A stretch of DNA of 64,000 nt, taken from the NCBI RefSeq assembly GCF_003201205.1, contig NZ_QICN01000011.1, positions 118,410-182,409 on the forward strand, written 5' to 3'. Both the position numbers and the translations under genes were made by a program. The DNA comes from Sinimarinibacterium flocculans. Lineage in GTDB: Bacteria > Pseudomonadota > Gammaproteobacteria > Nevskiales > Nevskiaceae. How positions within the stretch are numbered: position 1 is the first letter of the stretch; every line of letters starts with the position of its first letter. A model generated the notes under the pieces. That model worked only from the letters and a program-made list of their open reading frames with translations, searched no databases and was not told the DNA's origin. Positions 1 to 8,428 of the stretch are shown here, in pieces.

Positions 1-904
1 CTTCCTCGTGCTCCGGGTTGTGCGTCTGCAGCGTGAGCTTGTCGCCATCCAGGCTCAGGCGCACACCGCGGAACTTCTCGTTCGACAGGATCGCGGTGCG
101 CACCAGGGCGCGGCGCACCGTTTCGCGGTCCGCCTCGAGGCGCTTGTCGCCCCCTTCCGGAACCACGCGCTCGTAGTCCGGAAAGCGTCCGTCGATGAGC
201 TTGGACGTCATGCGCACCGCATCCAGGTCGGCCTCGATCTGACCGGCGCCGATCTTGACCTGGACGCTGTCCTCGCTCGCATCGAGCAGGCGCTGCAGTT
301 CGAGCACCGCCTTGCGCGGCACGATCACCTGGCTGGGCGCGTCGAACCCGGTCTCCAGGTCGATCTCGCTCAGTGCCAGACGGTGGCCGTCGGTGGCGAC
401 GCTGCGGACGCGCTGCGGCGAGACCTCCAGCAACATCCCGTTGAGGTAGTAGCGCACGTCCTGCTGCGCCATCGCGAACTGGGTCTTCTCGATCAGCGTC
501 TTGAGCTGCCGGCGCTGCAGCGTCAGCGTGCGACCGTCGTCCACGCGACCCATCGCCGGGAATTCCTCGGCACGCAGGCACGCCAGGGAATACCGGCTGC
601 GACCCGACTTGAGCTGGGCCTTCTCGCTGCCGGCGTCGATGCTGATCTCGGCGCCCTCCGGCAGACCCCGGCAGATGTCGAACAGCTTGCGTGCCGGCAG
701 GGTTGCACGACCCGGCGCGAGGTTCTGGACGCGGGCCCGTGCCTGCAGCTCGATCTCCAGATCCGTTCCGGTCACGACGAGTTCGTCGTCCTTGAGTTCG
801 AGCAGAAAGTTCGACAGCACCGGCAGGGTCTGCCTGCGCTCGACGACACCGATGACGGCCGACAGTGCCGACAGAAGCTCGTTTCTCCCCACTTGCAGTT
901 TCAT
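1..904 (-). CDS. dnaN: DNA polymerase III beta sliding clamp (partial)
   Basis: This is the N-terminal 301 codons of the ring clamp that tethers DNA polymerase III to DNA; the rest lies beyond the left edge. The translation from ATG at 904 starts MKLQVGRNELLSALSAV and continues with the domain 1 sequence of the family (ETLPVLSN-like RRQTLPVLSN, then DLEIEL) and the second-domain repeat around DVRYYLNGMLLE. It lies downstream of dnaA on the same strand with a 251-base gap, the usual dnaA-dnaN order. The start is fixed by homology; there is no strong Shine-Dalgarno sequence. Confidence 0.96.
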   Translation of the reverse strand, partial: MKLQVGRNELLSALSAVIGVVERRQTLPVLSNFLLELKDDELVVTGTDLEIELQARARVQNLAPGRATLPARKLFDICRGLPEGAEISIDAGSEKAQLKSGRSRYSLACLRAEEFPAMGRVDDGRTLTLQRRQLKTLIEKTQFAMAQQDVRYYLNGMLLEVSPQRVRSVATDGHRLALSEIDLETGFDAPSQVIVPRKAVLELQRLLDASEDSVQVKIGAGQIEADLDAVRMTSKLIDGRFPDYERVVPEGGDKRLEADRETVRRALVRTAILSNEKFRGVRLSLDGDKLTLQTHNPEHEE

Positions 905-1155
905 GGGCTCACCACGTCTTTGAATGTTGAAAGGACTTATAGAAAGCTAACAGCAATATGCTGTGGCCCCCATCGTGAACAAGTCAAATAAAGCCTTTTA
1001 AATCATAAACAAACAACGACATCCGACCCTGCTTCACCCTTGGTTCCGCCGCCGCAACGCCTGTGGACAAGTTGGGCGCCGAAACTGTCCACAGCTTGTA
1101 CCGGCGACTGTCCGCAGGCAGGCCGCACTGCGGCCCACAAGCTGTCCAGTGCGCC
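905..1155. other. dnaA-dnaN intergenic region, candidate oriC
   Basis: The 251 bases between dnaA and dnaN contain an AT-rich tract (about 985-1019) that stands out against the GC-rich surroundings and could be an unwinding element. Beside it are DnaA-box-like 9-mers: TTGTCCACA on the minus strand at 1062-1070 (one mismatch to TTATCCACA) and CTGTCCACA at 1085-1093. Origins lie here or next to rpmH in many gammaproteobacteria. A cumulative GC-skew plot of the chromosome would decide it. Confidence 0.5.
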
Positions 1156-2484
1156 TCAGGCCCCGAGCTGACGCTGCAGGTTTTCATAGTCTTCCCGGAT
1201 TTTCAGGTCGTCCTGACGCAGCGCGGAAATCTTGCGGCAGGCATGCAGCACGGTCGTGTGATCCTTGCCGAAGGCCTCGCCGATTTCCGGCAGGCTGTGC
1301 TGTGTCAGCTCCTTGGCCAGCGCCATCGCCACCTGCCGGGGGCGCGCCAGCGAGCGCGTGCGGCGCGGCGAATTCAGGTCGCCGACGCGGATGTTGTAGT
1401 AGCTCGCCACCGTGCGCTTGATGTTGTCGATCGTCACCATGCGCTCGTAGGCCGCGAGCAGATCCTTGAGCGTGTTGCGTGCGAACTCGACGCTCAGTGC
1501 CTCGCCGCGCAGCCGCGAACTCGCGGTGAGGCGCAGCAGGGCGCCTTCGAGCTCGCGGACGTTGGAGCGCACGCGCTGGGCGACGAACAGGGCCACTTCC
1601 TTGGGCAACTGCACGTGGTTTCCCTCGGCCTTGGCGATCAGGATCGCCATGCGCGTCTCCAGATCCGGCGGCTCGACGGCCACCGAGAGCCCCCAGGTGA
1701 ATCGCGATTTGAGCCGTTCGTCGACACCGTCGATTTCCTTGGGGTAGCGGTCCGAGGTCAGGACGATCTGCTTGCGCGTGTCGATCAGCGCATTGAAGGT
1801 GTGGAAGAACTCTTCCTGCGTGCGTTCCTTGTGCGCGAAGAAGTGGATGTCGTCGATCAGCAGCGCGTCCACCGAGCGGTACAGGTTCTTGAACTCCTCG
1901 GTGCGTCCGTGGCGGATGGCCGCGGTGAAGTGGTTCATCCACTGCTCGGCGCCGAGATAAGCGATGCGCGCGCGCGGGTTGGCCTGGACGATCGCGTTGC
2001 CCACGGCGTGCATCAGGTGGGTCTTGCCCAGACCGGAGGCGCCATAGATGAGCAGCGGGTTGTACGCGCCGCCCGGCGTCTCGACGACGTGCTGGGCGGC
2101 TGCCCGTGCATGCGAGTTCGACTTGCCCTCGATGAAATTGGCGAAGGTGTAGTCGGGGTTGAGCTTGCCCGACACCGGCGGGACCTGGATCTCCTCGCCG
2201 ACGACCGCGGCCGGCGCCATCGCCCCGTTGCGCACCTCCGCGGCACCGACCCGCAGCTCGACCAGCGGCGCCGCGGCACCGCCGACCACTTGCACCGCCC
2301 GCTCGATATGAGCCAGGAACTGGTCGCGCACGCGCTGCAGCACGAGCCGGTTGGGCGCCAGCAGCAGCAGGCGTCCGTCCTCGATGACGGCCTGCAGCGG
2401 ACGCAGCCAGGTATTGACGTCGCGGTCCGGCAGTTCGCCTTCCAGCCAGCGCACGGACTGCGCCCAGAGATCCTCTTCGAGCAT
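1156..2484 (-). CDS. dnaA: Chromosomal replication initiator DnaA
   Basis: AAA+ ATPase that binds DnaA boxes and opens the origin. The 442-residue product has all four domains: an N-terminal domain I (MLEEDLWAQSVRWLEGELP), a variable linker, the ATPase core with Walker A GASGLGKTH near residue 147 and Walker B LLIDDIHFF, and the C-terminal DNA-binding helix-turn-helix with the signature DHTTVLHACRKI. Length is normal. The ATG at 2484 is favoured because domain I is complete from there. A perfect DnaA box upstream (2568-2576) suggests autoregulation. Confidence 0.98.
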   Translation of the reverse strand: MLEEDLWAQSVRWLEGELPDRDVNTWLRPLQAVIEDGRLLLLAPNRLVLQRVRDQFLAHIERAVQVVGGAAAPLVELRVGAAEVRNGAMAPAAVVGEEIQVPPVSGKLNPDYTFANFIEGKSNSHARAAAQHVVETPGGAYNPLLIYGASGLGKTHLMHAVGNAIVQANPRARIAYLGAEQWMNHFTAAIRHGRTEEFKNLYRSVDALLIDDIHFFAHKERTQEEFFHTFNALIDTRKQIVLTSDRYPKEIDGVDERLKSRFTWGLSVAVEPPDLETRMAILIAKAEGNHVQLPKEVALFVAQRVRSNVRELEGALLRLTASSRLRGEALSVEFARNTLKDLLAAYERMVTIDNIKRTVASYYNIRVGDLNSPRRTRSLARPRQVAMALAKELTQHSLPEIGEAFGKDHTTVLHACRKISALRQDDLKIREDYENLQRQLGA

Positions 2485-2567
2485 TTGGGATGTAATCGGA
2501 AACCACCGGGTGAACGGTGCGCGGCGCCGCGCGCATCAGGCGTGCAGTCTAAGACTTCGTTCCCGGC

Positions 2568-2576
2568 TTATCCACA
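2568..2576 (+). promoter_or_regulatory. Perfect DnaA box in the dnaA-rpmH gap
   Basis: TTATCCACA, an exact consensus DnaA box, lies 84 bases upstream of the dnaA start and 19 bases before the -35 element of rpmH. It could serve dnaA autoregulation or be part of a bipartite origin. Confidence 0.7.
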
Positions 2577-2594
2577 GACCGCTGCGCACCGTGC

Positions 2595-2623
2595 TTGAAC
2601 GCCGCTTCGGCAGTCGCTAAACT
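2595..2623 (+). promoter_or_regulatory. Sigma-70 promoter of rpmH operon
   Basis: TTGAAC (2595-2600), a 17-base spacer and TAAACT (2618-2623) form a good housekeeping promoter ending 40 bases before the rpmH start. It would drive rpmH-rnpA-yidD-yidC. Confidence 0.6.
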
Positions 2624-2663
2624 CCGCGCCCTTTTTGCAAGCTCAAGACCGGCGGGTGATGTC

Positions 2664-2801
2664 ATGTCCAAGCGCACTTATCAGCCCAAGAAGCTGCGCC
2701 GCAAGCGCACGCACGGATTCCGCGCGCGGATGGCGACCAAGGGTGGCCGTCTCGTGCTGGCCCGTCGCCGCGCCAAGGGCCGCAAGCGTCTGGCCCCGTA
2801 A
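2664..2801 (+). CDS. rpmH: 50S ribosomal protein L34
   Basis: A 45-residue basic protein starting [15 protein letters not shown], the invariant L34 beginning, with the RTHGFRARM core and an Arg/Lys-rich tail ending KRLAP. L34 binds 23S rRNA in the large subunit. Length is exactly that of the family. First gene of the rpmH-rnpA-yidD-yidC set; rnpA begins 19 bases after its stop. Confidence 0.98.
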   Translation: MSKRTYQPKKLRRKRTHGFRARMATKGGRLVLARRRAKGRKRLAP

Positions 2802-2820
2802 ACGGGACTACCGGTGACCC

Positions 2821-3183
2821 ATGGCGCGCTTTCCCCGGCGCGCCCGCCTGCTCAAGCCCGGCGAGTTCCAGGCCGCGCTCAAGCGCGGAAAGCGCCACAA
2901 CGATCGCTGGTTGACGGCGGCCTGTGTCGTCAACGACCTCGGCCATCCGCGCCTCGGACTGGCCATCGCCAAGAAGTCCGTTCCGCTCGCCACGCAGCGC
3001 AACCGCATCAAGCGCAAGATCCGCGAGACGTTCCGTCTGCAACAGCTGCAGCTGCCGGCCGTGGATCTGGTGATCCTCGCGCGGCCGGGCTGCGCCGGCA
3101 TTCCGGCAGCCGAACTCGACCGTAGCCTGGAGCGACTGTGGAAACGCATCGCGGCGTCTTCGCCAGGCTCCTCCTCGGACTGA
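2821..3183 (+). CDS. rnpA: Ribonuclease P protein component
   Basis: Protein subunit of RNase P, which assists the catalytic RNA in trimming the 5' ends of pre-tRNAs. The 120-residue product carries the RNR signature, here [13 protein letters not shown] around residues 61-73, and the start [14 protein letters not shown] typical of the central cleft region. Its 3' end overlaps yidD by 46 bases, a common arrangement at this locus. Confidence 0.95.
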   Translation: MARFPRRARLLKPGEFQAALKRGKRHNDRWLTAACVVNDLGHPRLGLAIAKKSVPLATQRNRIKRKIRETFRLQQLQLPAVDLVILARPGCAGIPAAELDRSLERLWKRIAASSPGSSSD

Positions 3184-3413
3184 TCCGCGGCTACCAGCTG
3201 CTGCTGAGCCCGCTGCTCGGTCCGCGCTGCCGCTTCTATCCCAGCTGTTCGCACTACGCGGCCGAGGCCATCCGCCGGCACGGCTCGCTGCGTGGCGGCT
3301 GGCTGGCGCTGCGCCGTCTCGCCCGCTGTCATCCGCTCCACCCCGGCGGTTACGATCCGGTGCCCGATCATCCCGACGCCCGCCGGCCGCATTCCGACTG
3401 CCGACACGCCTGA
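3138..3413 (+). CDS. yidD: Membrane protein insertion efficiency factor YidD
   Basis: Small membrane-associated protein thought to help YidC-dependent insertion. The 91-residue product has the family motif [16 protein letters not shown] (three-cysteine-type segment YPSCSHYA) and the later [13 protein letters not shown]. An amphipathic N-terminus ([18 protein letters not shown]) precedes it. The start is GTG at 3138, inside the rnpA reading region, giving a 46-base overlap; yidC follows 11 bases after the stop, so translational coupling is likely. Confidence 0.93.
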   Translation: METHRGVFARLLLGLIRGYQLLLSPLLGPRCRFYPSCSHYAAEAIRRHGSLRGGWLALRRLARCHPLHPGGYDPVPDHPDARRPHSDCRHA

Positions 3414-3424
3414 ACCGTCCCATC

Positions 3425-5101
3425 ATGGAAAACCGTCGCTTCATCCTGATCGCGCTGCTCGGCGTGGTGCTGTTCTTCATGTACCAGGCCTGGCAGAAGG
3501 ACTATGTCATCGCCGCCACGCCGGCACCGGCGCCGGATGTCGCGGCCGCGGTGCCGGTCGACGACGTCCCGGCGGCGGGCGACGTGCCGACGGCCACGCT
3601 GCACGATCCCGCGCCGGCAAGCGGCGAGGCAGCCGCTCCGGGCGGTGCCCGGATCAGCGTCGAGACCGACGTGATGCGCGCCGAGATCGCGCTCGACGGT
3701 GGTGAGCTGCGTCGCCTGGAGCTGCCCGGGTTTCCCGTCTCCAAGGATCAGCCGGACACGCCGCTGGCCCTGCTCGACGATCGCGCCGGACGTCTGTTCG
3801 TGCTGCAGAGCGGGCTTGCCGGCACGCGCGAGGCGCTGGTCACGCACCACTCGCGGTTCACGTCCGCACAGCGAAGTTACCGGCTGGCCGACGGTGCCGA
3901 GCAGCTCGACGTCGTGCTGGAGCACGCCGCACCCGGCTACCTCGCGCGCAAGATCTACCGCTTCCATCGCGGCGACTATCGCGTCGAGCTGATTCACGAA
4001 CTCGACAACCACGCCGACGAGGCCGTCGTCGCCAGTCCCTACACCCGGCTGGTGCGGACCGTGTTCAAGGCCGGCGACGAACCGCCGTTCGTCGCGACGT
4101 TCACCGGCGTGGGCTTCTACGAGCAGAAGGACGGCGGCAGCAACTACCGCTTCGCCAAGACCAAGCTCGACGATCTCGCCGACGATGCCTTCGAGAAGCG
4201 CCAGCCGGGCGGCTGGATCGCCATGCTGCAGCACTACTTCGTCGCCGCCGTGCTGCCGCCGGCCGACCAGCCCGCGACCTACTCCGCCAGGCCGGCATCC
4301 GGCCAGGGCTACATGGCCCAGGCCGTCGGCGCCGCGCAGACCATCGAGCCTGGTGCCAGTGCGCGCTTCGAGACCGGTCTGTATCTCGGACCCAAGCTGC
4401 AGGACCGTGTCACCGAGGTCGCGCCCGGCTTCGACCTGACGCTCGACTACGGCATTCTCACGCCGATCTCGGAGCCGCTGTTCTGGCTGCTCGACAAGCT
4501 GCACGCGCTGACCGGCAACTGGGGCGTGGCGATCATCCTGCTGACGCTGCTGGTCAAGGCGGCGATGTACAAGCTGTCCGAAGCGCAGTACCGATCGATG
4601 GCGAAGATGAAGAAGTTCGCGCCGAAGATCCAGGACATCAAGGAGCGCTACGGCGACGACCGCGAACGCCTGCAGAAGGCGATGATGGACCTCTACAAGA
4701 AGGAGGGCTTCAATCCGCTGGCCGGCTGCTGGCCGCTGCTGGTGCAGTTCCCGGTGTTCATCGCGCTGTACTGGGTGCTGCTCGAATCGGTGGAGCTGCG
4801 TCAGGCGCCGTTCGCGCTGTGGCTGCAGGATCTGACGTCGCCAGACCCGTACTTCGTGCTGCCGGTGCTGTTCGGCGTCTCGATGTTCGTGCAGCAGAAG
4901 ATCTCGGGTCAGCAGGTGATGGACCCGATGCAGCAGAAGATCATGAACATCATGCCGATCATGCTCACGGCATTCTTCGCGTTCTTCCAGTCGGGCCTGG
5001 TGCTCTACTGGTTCACGTCGAACCTGATCGGCATCGCCCAGCAGTGGTACATCACGCGCAAGCTGGACCGGGAAGAAGCGGCGAAAGTCGCCAAGCGCTA
5101 G
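3425..5101 (+). CDS. yidC: Membrane protein insertase YidC
   Basis: Inner-membrane insertase and chaperone for membrane proteins, alone or with SecYEG. The 558-residue product shows the gram-negative architecture: a first transmembrane helix at about residues 5-20 (FILIALLGVVLFFMY), a large periplasmic beta-supersandwich domain, then the conserved core from about residue 350 with the hairpin containing SEAQYRSMAKMKKFAP and membrane helices including NPLAGCWPLLVQFPVFIALY and the last helices before a basic tail (KLDREEAAKVAKR). Follows yidD closely. Confidence 0.97.
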   Translation: MENRRFILIALLGVVLFFMYQAWQKDYVIAATPAPAPDVAAAVPVDDVPAAGDVPTATLHDPAPASGEAAAPGGARISVETDVMRAEIALDGGELRRLELPGFPVSKDQPDTPLALLDDRAGRLFVLQSGLAGTREALVTHHSRFTSAQRSYRLADGAEQLDVVLEHAAPGYLARKIYRFHRGDYRVELIHELDNHADEAVVASPYTRLVRTVFKAGDEPPFVATFTGVGFYEQKDGGSNYRFAKTKLDDLADDAFEKRQPGGWIAMLQHYFVAAVLPPADQPATYSARPASGQGYMAQAVGAAQTIEPGASARFETGLYLGPKLQDRVTEVAPGFDLTLDYGILTPISEPLFWLLDKLHALTGNWGVAIILLTLLVKAAMYKLSEAQYRSMAKMKKFAPKIQDIKERYGDDRERLQKAMMDLYKKEGFNPLAGCWPLLVQFPVFIALYWVLLESVELRQAPFALWLQDLTSPDPYFVLPVLFGVSMFVQQKISGQQVMDPMQQKIMNIMPIMLTAFFAFFQSGLVLYWFTSNLIGIAQQWYITRKLDREEAAKVAKR

Positions 5102-5180
5102 CGTCGGCCCGCCCCAAGCGGAACGCGGTAACGGAAGTGGCACACTGCCCGGCCATGGATGGCGGGCCAAACACCTCCGC

Positions 5181-6530
5181 ATGAGCGTCACCGACACCAT
5201 CGTCGCGATCGCCACCGCTGCAGGCCGCGGCGCCATCGGCATCGTGCGCCTGTCAGGGCCGCAGGCGTTCGCGATCGCCGAGCGGATCGCCGGCCCGCTG
5301 CCGGCGCCACGCGAAGCGGCGCTGCGAGCCTTCCGCGATGCGGACGGCGAAGGCATCGACCAGGGCCTGGTGCTGTGTTTTGCCGCGCCGGCGACGTTCA
5401 CCGGCGAGGACGTCGTCGAACTGCAGGGTCATGGCGGCAGCGTCGTGCTGCAATCGCTCGTCGAGGCGGCCTGCCGGCACGGCGCACGTGTCGCGCGGCC
5501 CGGCGAGTTCTCCGAGCGCGCCTTTCTCAACGATCGCATCGACCTCGTGCAGGCCGAGGCGATCGCCGACCTGATCGACGCCGGCACGCGCGACGCGGCG
5601 CGTGCCGCGCGGCGCTCGCTCGACGGCGCGCTGTCGCAGCGTGTCCGGACCTTGGCCGCCGCGCTGCTCGAACTGCGCGTCCATGTCGAGGGTGCGCTCG
5701 ACTTCTCCGACGAGGACATCGACTGGCTCGCCGACCGCAAGCTGCATGCGCGCGTCGAAACGCTGCGCACGGGACTGCAGCAGCTGCTCGCCGAGGCCGG
5801 TCGCGGCCGGCGCCTGCGCGACGGACTGGTCGTCGCCCTCGCCGGTCGGCCCAACGTCGGCAAGTCGACGCTGCTCAACCGGCTCGCCGGTGCCGACGTT
5901 GCGATCGTCACCGACATCGCCGGCACCACGCGCGACGTGCTGCGCGAACATCTCGATCTCGACGGGCTGCCGCTGACGCTGATCGACACCGCCGGCCTGC
6001 GCGACACCGACGACACCGTCGAACGCGAGGGCGTGCGCCGCGCACGGGCGGCCCTCGATCGCGCGGAGCTGGCGCTGTTCGTCAGCGATGCCGGCGCGAA
6101 TCTCGGCACCGGGGACCAGGCGCTGCTGCAGAGTCTGCGCGCCGATCTGCCGCGGCTGATCGTGCACAACAAGTGCGACCTGCACGGCCTCGCCGCCGCT
6201 CGCGAGGAGCGCGACGGCCACGTCCATCTGCATCTTTCCGCGGCGACCGGTGACGGCATCGACCGGCTGGTGCGCGAACTGCACCGCGTCGCCGGACTCG
6301 GCGAGCGCACACAGACCACATTCTCCGCACGCACGCGCCACGTCGACGCGTTGCGACGGACGCTGGGTTTCGTGGTGGATGCCGAACAGCGGCTGCATGA
6401 GGGTGCGAACGCCGAACTCGCCGCCGAGGAGTTGCGCCTCGCACATGACGCCCTCGGCGAAATCACCGGTCGCGTGACCAGCGAGGATCTGCTCGGCGCC
6501 GTGTTCTCGCGCTTCTGCATCGGCAAGTGA
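5181..6530 (+). CDS. mnmE: tRNA modification GTPase MnmE
   Basis: With MnmG it installs the 5-carboxymethylaminomethyl group on wobble uridine of certain tRNAs. The 449-residue protein has the folate-binding N-terminal domain (AAGRGAIGIVRLSG), a helical domain, and an inserted G domain with GRPNVGKST near residue 223, the G2 loop DIAGTTRD, DTAGLRD and NKCD. It ends CIGK, the C-terminal CxGK motif needed for function. Separated from yidC by 79 bases. Confidence 0.97.
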   Translation: MSVTDTIVAIATAAGRGAIGIVRLSGPQAFAIAERIAGPLPAPREAALRAFRDADGEGIDQGLVLCFAAPATFTGEDVVELQGHGGSVVLQSLVEAACRHGARVARPGEFSERAFLNDRIDLVQAEAIADLIDAGTRDAARAARRSLDGALSQRVRTLAAALLELRVHVEGALDFSDEDIDWLADRKLHARVETLRTGLQQLLAEAGRGRRLRDGLVVALAGRPNVGKSTLLNRLAGADVAIVTDIAGTTRDVLREHLDLDGLPLTLIDTAGLRDTDDTVEREGVRRARAALDRAELALFVSDAGANLGTGDQALLQSLRADLPRLIVHNKCDLHGLAAAREERDGHVHLHLSAATGDGIDRLVRELHRVAGLGERTQTTFSARTRHVDALRRTLGFVVDAEQRLHEGANAELAAEELRLAHDALGEITGRVTSEDLLGAVFSRFCIGK

Positions 6531-6573
6531 CACCGGCGCCGGGACGCATCGTTCGCGGATAAGCTAGCGCGTC

Positions 6574-7014
6574 ATGCGCGCCGCAGAACTGACCGATTTC
6601 CTCCGCCGCAGCATCCCGCTGACCAAGGCGCTCGACATCCGCGTCGCGGCAGCCGGTGACGGTCGCGTGCGTCTCGTCGCCCCGCTCGAACCGAACCTCA
6701 ATCATCACGGCACCGCGTTCGGCGGCAGTCTGGCGACCATCGGCATCCTCGCCGGCTGGACCGTGCTGCATATGAGTCTCGAGGACGCCGGTCTGACGCC
6801 GAGCCTCGTCGTGCGTCACGTCGAACTCGACTATCTCGAACCGGTTCGCGGCGAACTCGTCGCCGAAAGCGCACTGCCGACCGATGTCTGGCCGCGCTTC
6901 GTCGACACCTTGCGTCGCGGACGGCGCGCGCGCATCGAGGTCGAGAGCCGTCTGCAGGGGGCCGGCGAAGCGGTGCGGGTCCGGGCCAGCTATGTGGCGC
7001 TGCCGCCGACTTGA
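6574..7014 (+). CDS. YiiD-type hotdog-fold thioesterase
   Basis: A 146-residue single-domain protein of the YiiD C-terminal (TIGR02447-like) thioesterase family. The signature segment LNHHGTAFGGSLATIGILAGW lies at about residues 43-63, and VVRHVELDYLEPVRGEL follows, as expected for a hotdog fold. The physiological thioester substrate is not known from sequence. Its 3' end overlaps the next gene by 23 bases, so the two are probably cotranscribed. Confidence 0.85.
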   Translation: MRAAELTDFLRRSIPLTKALDIRVAAAGDGRVRLVAPLEPNLNHHGTAFGGSLATIGILAGWTVLHMSLEDAGLTPSLVVRHVELDYLEPVRGELVAESALPTDVWPRFVDTLRRGRRARIEVESRLQGAGEAVRVRASYVALPPT

Positions 7015-7852
7015 GGCGGGCCTGCTCGCGCTGCTGTGCCTGGCAGCCGCGCCAACGGACGCGCGGCAGTCGGAAACAGTGGTCTTCACGCTCGACAGCG
7101 GCCGCCGCATCAGCGCCGAAATCCGCCGTCCGGTGCAGGCCGACGGGCCGCTGCCGGCAGTCATGCTGTTCGGCGGTTTCCGCGGCGCGGCGACGGTGCT
7201 CGATGCCGTGCCCGCCGCTGCGCCGGTCGTTGCCGCGAGCTTCGACTATCCCTTCGATCCGCCACGTCGGTTCGTGTTCCCGGACAGCTTCGCGCACGTT
7301 CCGGCGATGGCGCGCGGCATCGACGAGACCCTCGAGGGCATCGCGCGGCTGAGCGCACATCTGCGCGATCGTGCGGATGTCGACGGCGCACGCATCACCA
7401 TCGTCGGCGCGAGCCTGGGCGCGCCGTTCGCGACGATCTCCGCCGCGGAACTGGCGCTGCCCGGACTGGTGATCGTTCACGGCTTCGGCCGCATCCGCGA
7501 GGTGATCGGCCACCAGCTTGCCGAAGCCGCCGAGCGCCGCGGCGCCGGCTGGCTGCGCTGGCCGGCGCAGGGTCTGGCCAACCTGCTGACCTGGGGTTTG
7601 TGCCTGCCGGCACCGGAGCGTTCGGCCTCGCGACTCGGCGGACAGCAGCGCGCGCTGATGATCGTCGCGGGCGACGACGAGCTGATTCCGCGGGCGGCGA
7701 CCGCGAGCCTGTGGTCGGCGCTGCAGGCTTCGGACGCGCGCATCGAACGCATCGACGAAGCGGGCGGCCATCTGCGCGGCGTCCACGATCCGCGCATCGG
7801 CGAACTCGTCGGCACGGCGATGGACTGGATGCAGCGCAACGACCTGCGCTGA
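6992..7852 (+). CDS. Secreted alpha/beta hydrolase-fold protein
   Basis: A 286-residue protein whose ATG at 6992 gives a signal-peptide-like start (RLEAGLLALLCLAAAPTDA). The body has an alpha/beta-hydrolase layout: AVMLFGGFRG after strand 3, the nucleophile-elbow-like GASLGAP with Ser near residue 139, an Asp in VAGDDELIP and a late His in EAGGHLRGV, giving a plausible Ser-Asp-His triad. Substrate unknown. The longer upstream reading frame is not supported because it runs through the thioesterase gene. Confidence 0.75.
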   Translation: MWRCRRLEAGLLALLCLAAAPTDARQSETVVFTLDSGRRISAEIRRPVQADGPLPAVMLFGGFRGAATVLDAVPAAAPVVAASFDYPFDPPRRFVFPDSFAHVPAMARGIDETLEGIARLSAHLRDRADVDGARITIVGASLGAPFATISAAELALPGLVIVHGFGRIREVIGHQLAEAAERRGAGWLRWPAQGLANLLTWGLCLPAPERSASRLGGQQRALMIVAGDDELIPRAATASLWSALQASDARIERIDEAGGHLRGVHDPRIGELVGTAMDWMQRNDLR

Positions 7853-7896
7853 GGGCCGCAACGCGGCTACCATGCCGGCGACACCGAGCCCGCCGC

Positions 7897-8427
7897 ATGA
7901 CCACGATCTACCGTTACTGCCCGCGTTGCGCCCAAGCCCTGCAGCCCCGTGCGGAGGGCGGTTTTCCGCGCCAGGCCTGTCCCGACACGCAATGCGGTTT
8001 CGTCTGGTGGGACAACCCGACGCCGGTCGTCGCCGCGGTGGTCGAACACGACGGCGAGGTCATCCTGGCGCGCAACAAGCTGTGGACCTACCGCTTCTTC
8101 GGTCTGGTGACCGGATTTCTCGAACGCAACGAGATCCCGCACGAAGCGGTGCTGCGCGAGGTCGAGGAGGAGCTGGGCCTGAAGGGCGACACGGCGACGC
8201 TGATCGGCCACTACACCTTCGAGCGCATGAACCAGCTGATCATTGCCTATCACGTTCCGGCCAGCGGCGAGGTCCGTCTCGGCGAGGAACTCGCCGAGTA
8301 CATCCGCGTGGCGCCGCAACAGGCGCGTTACTGGCCGGCAGCCACCGGACTGGCGCTGCGCGACTGGCTGCGCGCGCGCGGTTTCGATCCGCAACCGATC
8401 GAGATGCCGGCGCGGCCGAGAAGCTGA
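7897..8427 (+). CDS. Nudix hydrolase with zinc-ribbon N-terminus
   Basis: A 177-residue Nudix pyrophosphohydrolase. An N-terminal zinc ribbon (CPRC, then CPDTQCGF) is followed by the Nudix box: G of GFLERNEIPHEA, then REVEEELGL, matching GX5EX7REUXEEXGU. This layout resembles the C-terminal half of NADH pyrophosphatase NudC, but the NudC-specific SQPWPFPxS segment is missing, so the substrate is open. The stop lies one base before the convergent stop of the next gene. Confidence 0.88.
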   Translation: MTTIYRYCPRCAQALQPRAEGGFPRQACPDTQCGFVWWDNPTPVVAAVVEHDGEVILARNKLWTYRFFGLVTGFLERNEIPHEAVLREVEEELGLKGDTATLIGHYTFERMNQLIIAYHVPASGEVRLGEELAEYIRVAPQQARYWPAATGLALRDWLRARGFDPQPIEMPARPRS

Positions 8428-8428
8428 G

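Noticed and set aside
8..991. Long plus-strand open frame at the left end
   Set aside because: It lies opposite dnaN, whose translation matches the sliding clamp throughout.
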